A program made the translations under genes and the position numbers. A stretch of DNA of 8,817 nucleotides. It comes from Gemmatimonadota bacterium (lineage in GTDB: Bacteria; Gemmatimonadota; Gemmatimonadetes; Gemmatimonadales; GWC2-71-9). A model generated the notes under the pieces. It saw nothing but the letters and a program-made list of their open reading frames with translations. It was not told where the DNA came from and did not search any database. The stretch spans positions 1-8,817 of the forward strand of contig SMVY01000172.1 in assembly GCA_004357415.1 (NCBI GenBank), written 5' to 3'. Position 1 is the stretch's first letter, and the number at the start of each line of letters is the position of its first letter. Shown one piece after another: positions 5,224-8,817 of this stretch.

Positions 5224-6302
5224 TGCGCTTGGTGCAGCTCACCGCCACGGGGTTCCGCAATCTGGAGCCTCTGGCCCTGAGGGTACCGGCGGAGGGGGTA
5301 GCGCTCCTCGGGCCCAACGGTCACGGAAAGACCAACGTCCTCGAGGCGGCCTATTACCCGGTGTTGTTCCGGTCCTTCCGGGGCGCCGCCGACGCCGAGA
5401 TGGCCGGATTCGGCGGCCCAGGATTCAAGGTGGAGTGCCGCTTCGCCGACCAGGGCGTGACCCACGATGTGGCTGTCCGTTACACGGCGTCGCCCAAGAG
5501 GAAGCGAATCACCGTCGACGGCGCGGACATCGAACGGCTGGCAGACGCGGTCGGGCTGTGGCTCGCGGTGGCATTCATTCCCGCCGACACGAGCCTGGCA
5601 TCGGGCCCCGCCGCCGGACGGCGGCTCTACCTCGACCGCCTCCTCTCGCTGTCCGATCGCGGGTACCTCCGCGCCCTGACGCGCTACCGGGCGGCGCTGG
5701 CCCAGCGGAACGCAGCGCTCAAGCAGCACTCGAGCGCACTCGCGGCCTTCGAGCCGGCGCTGATCGAGCACGGCGCCGCCGTCGTCCGGCGGCGGCTCGA
5801 CTGGTTACAGGAAACGGCGGGCCTGTTCGCCGAAGAGTTTCGCGCCATGGGCGAGACGGCGCGCGTGGAGGTGCGCTACCTCGGTCGGGACAGCCTGGCC
5901 GAACCAGGCGCGTGGCCGGAGGCCCTGGCGGAGGCCCGCTCCCGCGATGAAGCGCGCGGCACGACCACCGTCGGCCCCCACCGGGACGATCTGGTCCTCG
6001 AGTTGGACGGACGACCGCTCAGGACCTACGGCTCGACCGGCCAGCACCGCAGCGCTACGGTAGCGCTCAAACTGCTCGAGTGGGATACGCTGGCACGGTG
6101 GCGCAACACCGAACCGGCCCTGGTACTGGACGACGTGTTCGCCGAATTGGACACCCGGCGCCAGGACTGCCTGGCGGAGCGATTGCGCCGCGAGCCCCGA
6201 GCCCAGGTGTTGCTGTCGGCGCCGCGGCGCAACGAACTGCCGGAAGGACTGGACCTTCCAGTGTGGCACGTAGAGACCGGAACGGTTCGCGTTGATGGCT
6301 GA
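5223..6302 (+). CDS. recF: DNA replication and repair protein RecF
   Basis: SMC-like ATPase that acts with RecO and RecR to load RecA at single-strand gaps and stalled forks. It has 359 residues, against 357 in E. coli. Walker A is GPNGHGKT (30-37) followed by NVLEAAYY. The RecF-specific TTTVGPHRDDL lies at 247-257. The ABC-type signature is YGSTGQHRS (269-277), where many RecF proteins have SQGQ. Walker B is ALVLDDVFAELD (299-310), with the following TRR completing the D-loop. The start is GTG at 5223, overlapping the upstream TAG by one base; MRLVQLTATGFRNLE matches the family N-terminus, so this start is right although its Shine-Dalgarno sequence is weak. dciA follows after 13 bp. In many bacteria dnaN precedes recF; here a lipoprotein gene does. 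Confidence 0.97.
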   Translation: MRLVQLTATGFRNLEPLALRVPAEGVALLGPNGHGKTNVLEAAYYPVLFRSFRGAADAEMAGFGGPGFKVECRFADQGVTHDVAVRYTASPKRKRITVDGADIERLADAVGLWLAVAFIPADTSLASGPAAGRRLYLDRLLSLSDRGYLRALTRYRAALAQRNAALKQHSSALAAFEPALIEHGAAVVRRRLDWLQETAGLFAEEFRAMGETARVEVRYLGRDSLAEPGAWPEALAEARSRDEARGTTTVGPHRDDLVLELDGRPLRTYGSTGQHRSATVALKLLEWDTLARWRNTEPALVLDDVFAELDTRRQDCLAERLRREPRAQVLLSAPRRNELPEGLDLPVWHVETGTVRVDG

Positions 6303-6315
6303 CCGGAGGAAGTCG

Positions 6316-6636
6316 ATGGCTGGCAAACGACCGATGGTGCGGCTGGGTGACGCGCTGACGGGCTACCTCAAACGCTCGGGACTGCAGGCAGGCGTGGAGC
6401 GGGCCGCCGTGATCGAGGCGTGGCCCTCCCTCGTGGGGAGCCAGATCGCCGCGGTGACGACGGCGGAATCGGTCTCGCCGGAAGGAGTGCTCCGCGTCCG
6501 CGTTGCCACGGCACCGTGGGCCGCGGAACTGAGCCTGATGACACCGAAGATACTGGCAAATATCAACGCGTCTCGGACGGGACGCATCAATGGAATTCGC
6601 TGGGTGCCACTGGGTGGCCCCGGCCCTACTACGTGA
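6316..6636 (+). CDS. dciA: DciA-type helicase loader / DUF721 protein
   Basis: Small DUF721 protein. DciA supports loading of the replicative helicase DnaB in bacteria that lack DnaC or DnaI. Family features are LGDALTGYLKRSGL near the N-terminus, EAWPSLVGSQIAAVT, VLRVRVATAPWAAELSLM and a final ILANIN segment, the KH-like core. The chain has 106 residues and almost no extension, whereas many DciA proteins are longer. I chose the ATG at 6316 because GGAGGA (6305-6310) lies 5 nt upstream. Alternatives are ATG 6295 and TTG 6292, which overlap the recF end and add 7-8 residues. gyrB starts 6 bp after the stop. Position between recF and gyrB is typical of this family in several phyla and supports the call. 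Confidence 0.9.
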   Translation: MAGKRPMVRLGDALTGYLKRSGLQAGVERAAVIEAWPSLVGSQIAAVTTAESVSPEGVLRVRVATAPWAAELSLMTPKILANINASRTGRINGIRWVPLGGPGPTT

Positions 6637-6642
6637 CGGGAC

Positions 6643-8592
6643 ATGGCCAAAAAGTTACAGCAGACACAGACCAGTAACGACTACTCCTCGGAATCGATCC
6701 AGGTGCTCAAGGGTCTCGAGGCGGTTCGGCTCCGGCCCGGGATGTACATCGGATCGACCAGCGAGAACGGCTTGCACCACTTGGTGTACGAGGTCGTCGA
6801 CAATTCCATCGACGAGGCGATGGCCGGTTTCTGTGACACGATCAAAGTGACGATCCACAAGGACAACTCGATAACCGTCGTCGACAACGGCCGGGGCATT
6901 CCCGTCGATATCCACCCGGTGGAGAAAAAGCCGGGCGTTGAAGTGGCCCTCACCACGCTCCACGCCGGCGGCAAGTTCGACAAGTCCTCGTACAAGGTAT
7001 CCGGCGGGCTTCACGGCGTTGGCGTTTCGGTGGTCAACGCCCTGTCCGAGCGGCTCGAGGTCGTCATCGACCGCGACGGGCACCGGCACCAGATAACGTT
7101 CTGCCGTGGCCAGGTGACCAAGCCTCTCACGGTCTTGGGAGAAGCCAAGGGCACCGGCACCACCGTACGCTTCAAGCCCGACCCGGAAATCTTCACCGTG
7201 CTGGAGTTCAACTGGACGACTCTGGCCGACCGCCTGCGCCAACTCGCGTTCCTCAACGAAGGCGTCACCATCAGCCTGACGGACGAGCGGCCCGATGAGC
7301 TCAAATCGGAAACGTTCTTCGCCGAGGGCGGCCTGGCCCAGTTCGTCCAGTGGCTCAACCGGAACCGCAAGCCACTGTACCCCCAGCCGATTGCCTTCCA
7401 GCGAACACGGGACGACGTGAGCGTCGACGTGGCCATCCAGTACGAGGATGGCTACAACGAGAACATTTTCACGTTCGTCAACAACATCAACACCCACGAA
7501 GGCGGCACCCACCTGACCGGCTTCAAGTCCGCGGTCACGCGCGCCATCAACGAGGTCTCCAAACGCCTCAAGACCAAGTCTCTCAAGAAGGCAGACTTCA
7601 CCCTCTCGGGAGAGGACGTACGCGAGGGACTCACCTGCGTGCTGCACATCATGGTGAAGGAGCCGCAGTTCGAGGGCCAGACCAAGACCAAGTTGGGCAA
7701 CTCCGAAGTCGAGGGCATCGTCCGCCAGGTGGTCTACGAGCAGTTGAGCAACTACCTGGAAGAACACCCGCCGGTGGCCCGTGCCATCATCGAAAAGGCC
7801 GCCAGCGCCGCCCACGCCCGCGAGGCAGCCCGCAAGGCGCGCGAACTCGTCCGCAAGAAGTCCGGTCTGGAGAACGCCGTTCTCCCGGGCAAGCTGGCCG
7901 ATTGCTCCCTGGACGATCCCACCATGACCGAACTCTATCTGGTCGAGGGCGACTCCGCGGGCGGCAGCGCCAAGCAGGGTCGCGACCGCCAGTTCCAGGC
8001 GATCCTTCCGCTCCGTGGCAAGATTCTCAACGTCGAGCGCGCCCGCATCGACAAGATCCTCGGCAACGCGGAGATTCGTAACATCATCACCGCCATCGGT
8101 GCCGGGGTGCGCGAGGACTTCAAGATCGACAACGCGCGCTACCACAAGATCATCATCATGACAGACGCGGATGTCGACGGCGCCCACATCCGCACACTCC
8201 TGCTGACCTTCTTCTTCCGCCAGATGCTGGATCTGATCGAAGCCGGATACATCTACATTGCCCAGCCGCCATTGTATCGGCTATCCAAGAAGAAGGAGGT
8301 GTTCTACGCCTACTCGGACGAAGAACGCGACGAAATCCTCAAGCGTCTCCGCAACGGCCAGGGCGGCGACGGCAAGATCAACATCCAGCGCTACAAGGGA
8401 TTGGGGGAAATGAACCCCGACCAACTGTGGAGCACCACCATGGACCCGGCCAAGCGTACCATCTTCCGCGTCACACTCGACGACGCCGTCGAAGCGTCCA
8501 AGCTGTTCGATGAGCTCATGGGCGACGAGGTCGAACCGCGACGCCTGTTCATCGAGGCCAACGCCACCTACGTCAGTCACCTCGACGTATAG
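6643..8592 (+). CDS. gyrB: DNA gyrase subunit B
   Basis: ATPase subunit of the GyrA2B2 topoisomerase II that introduces negative supercoils. It has 649 residues, the short form without the roughly 165-residue insertion seen in E. coli GyrB (804). GHKL ATPase motifs are YEVVDNSIDEA with the catalytic Glu50, DNGRGIP (81-87) and GGLHGVGVSVVNALS (121-135). The transducer loop QTKTKLG (346-352) carries the ATP-contacting Lys348. The TOPRIM domain has EGDSAGGSAKQGRDRQ (435-450) and DADVDGAHIRT (508-518), giving metal ligands E435, D508 and D510. The tail RYKGLGEMNPDQLW is typical. It starts 6 bp after dciA with a weak purine stretch (ACGGGAC) as ribosome-binding site, so it is probably translated from the same transcript. 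ParE is a less likely identity because of the recF-dciA context and the QTKTKLG and tail motifs. Confidence 0.98.
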   Translation: MAKKLQQTQTSNDYSSESIQVLKGLEAVRLRPGMYIGSTSENGLHHLVYEVVDNSIDEAMAGFCDTIKVTIHKDNSITVVDNGRGIPVDIHPVEKKPGVEVALTTLHAGGKFDKSSYKVSGGLHGVGVSVVNALSERLEVVIDRDGHRHQITFCRGQVTKPLTVLGEAKGTGTTVRFKPDPEIFTVLEFNWTTLADRLRQLAFLNEGVTISLTDERPDELKSETFFAEGGLAQFVQWLNRNRKPLYPQPIAFQRTRDDVSVDVAIQYEDGYNENIFTFVNNINTHEGGTHLTGFKSAVTRAINEVSKRLKTKSLKKADFTLSGEDVREGLTCVLHIMVKEPQFEGQTKTKLGNSEVEGIVRQVVYEQLSNYLEEHPPVARAIIEKAASAAHAREAARKARELVRKKSGLENAVLPGKLADCSLDDPTMTELYLVEGDSAGGSAKQGRDRQFQAILPLRGKILNVERARIDKILGNAEIRNIITAIGAGVREDFKIDNARYHKIIIMTDADVDGAHIRTLLLTFFFRQMLDLIEAGYIYIAQPPLYRLSKKKEVFYAYSDEERDEILKRLRNGQGGDGKINIQRYKGLGEMNPDQLWSTTMDPAKRTIFRVTLDDAVEASKLFDELMGDEVEPRRLFIEANATYVSHLDV

Positions 8593-8654
8593 CTGGGAGC
8601 AAGGAGCGCTTACCGGACCGGCTCATAGCTCTCAGCTAATTGTCCGGCCGGTCC
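8590..8654. terminator. Interlocking inverted repeats at the convergent gyrB junction
   Basis: Repeat 1 pairs 8590-8600 with 8628-8638: 11 bp, one G-U pair (TAGCTGGGAGC with GCTCTCAGCTA). Repeat 2 pairs 8615-8622 with 8647-8654: 8 bp, perfect (GGACCGGC with GCCGGTCC). The gyrB stop TAG (8590-8592) and the opposite gene's stop (CTA at 8636-8638) form the two ends of repeat 1. No U-tract follows on either strand, so intrinsic termination would be inefficient. A bidirectional termination or mRNA 3'-end role is inferred from position only. Confidence 0.5.
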
Positions 8655-8817
8655 TGCCGTTCGAGTTGCCCCAGCGCCCGGCGAGCCAGGTCCCGCTGTT
8701 CCCGTAGCACATCCTCAGGATCCTGCCACAACCACAGGAACTTCCCATAAAAGGCCTGGGCCGCCTCGCCATCCCCGGTGGCGTCGTACACCGCGGCCCG
8801 CAGGGCGTACGATCGAA
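8636..8817 (-). CDS. C-terminal end of a probable TPR-containing protein (partial, runs off right edge)
   Basis: Fifty-nine codons are open from the window edge to TAG at 8638-8636; the start is outside. The visible part reads RSYALRAAVYDATGDGEAAQ, then AFYGKFLWLWQD, then a charged helix ending in LERQDRPDN. The Ala-rich helix pair followed by Y-x-x-F-x-x-LW and a final Arg-rich helix resembles the C-terminal end of TPR proteins, including TPR-tailed Ser/Thr kinases and transcriptional regulators in some GC-rich phyla. The catalytic part, if any, is not in view. The gene converges on gyrB with 43 bp between the two stop codons. Coding potential is supported by the motif and by codon use with G/C in third positions. 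Confidence 0.6.
   Translation of the reverse strand, partial: RSYALRAAVYDATGDGEAAQAFYGKFLWLWQDPEDVLREQRDLARRALGQLERQDRPDN

Noticed and set aside
6655..8187. Open frame of 510 codons antisense to gyrB
   Set aside because: It lies wholly inside gyrB, whose motifs are unambiguous. Its length follows from G/C-ending codons on the other strand, and the translation shows no recognisable domain.
5223..8592. Replication origin with DnaA boxes near recF-gyrB
   Set aside because: dnaA and dnaN are not in view, and I saw no cluster of TTATCCACA-like boxes in the short intergenic gaps.

Overview
The window is GC-rich bacterial chromosome holding eight protein genes, two of them cut by the window edges. 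Ordinary housekeeping genes dominate, but several intergenic spaces carry unusual low-complexity DNA. I see no rRNA, tRNA, CRISPR array, transposase or phage gene. The recF-dciA-gyrB cluster, the short (649-residue) GyrB, the GC-rich codon use, the Ig-like lipoprotein and the short tandem spacers would fit Gemmatimonadota or a similar soil or sediment phylum. That placement is an inference without a database search.

Layout, left to right. (1) Positions 1-716, minus: N-terminal part of a membrane protein with a double zinc ribbon, one transmembrane helix and a helical TPR-like region, with a good Shine-Dalgarno sequence and a candidate promoter. (2) 717-966: spacer of about 250 bp. (3) 1000-2493, minus: glycerol kinase glpK, ending inside a strong intrinsic terminator. 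(4) 2494-2561: C-rich leader with a four-copy 7-bp repeat that is also a G-quadruplex motif on the plus strand. (5) 2562-3653, minus: methylthioribose-1-phosphate isomerase mtnA, whose 3' end runs into 8-bp tandem repeats. (6) 3654-3948: divergent spacer filled by an array of eight 17-bp units, a 21-bp homopyrimidine mirror repeat and a second G-quadruplex motif. (7) 3949-4731, plus: enoyl-CoA hydratase. (8) 4795-8592, plus: a compact operon of an Ig-like lipoprotein, recF, dciA and gyrB. (9) 8593-8635: short convergent junction made of interlocking inverted repeats. (10) 8636-8817, minus: C-terminal end of a probable TPR protein.

Functionally, RecF (recombination mediator and gap repair), DciA (helicase loading) and GyrB (supercoiling) form the replication and repair operon often found near dnaA-dnaN. 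Here the gene immediately before recF is a small predicted lipoprotein, joined to it by a 1-nt stop/start overlap, and dnaN is not adjacent. GlpK, MtnA and the crotonase are single metabolic steps: glycerol use, methionine salvage and acyl-CoA metabolism. They show no shared pathway.

The most interesting signals are non-coding. Two G-quadruplex motifs, unrelated in sequence, each lie about 35 bp upstream of a start codon that lacks a Shine-Dalgarno sequence (glpK and the enoyl-CoA hydratase), both on the template strand. The others are the 17-bp array, the homopyrimidine mirror repeat, and the pseudoknot-like inverted repeats whose arms contain both stop codons at the gyrB convergent junction.
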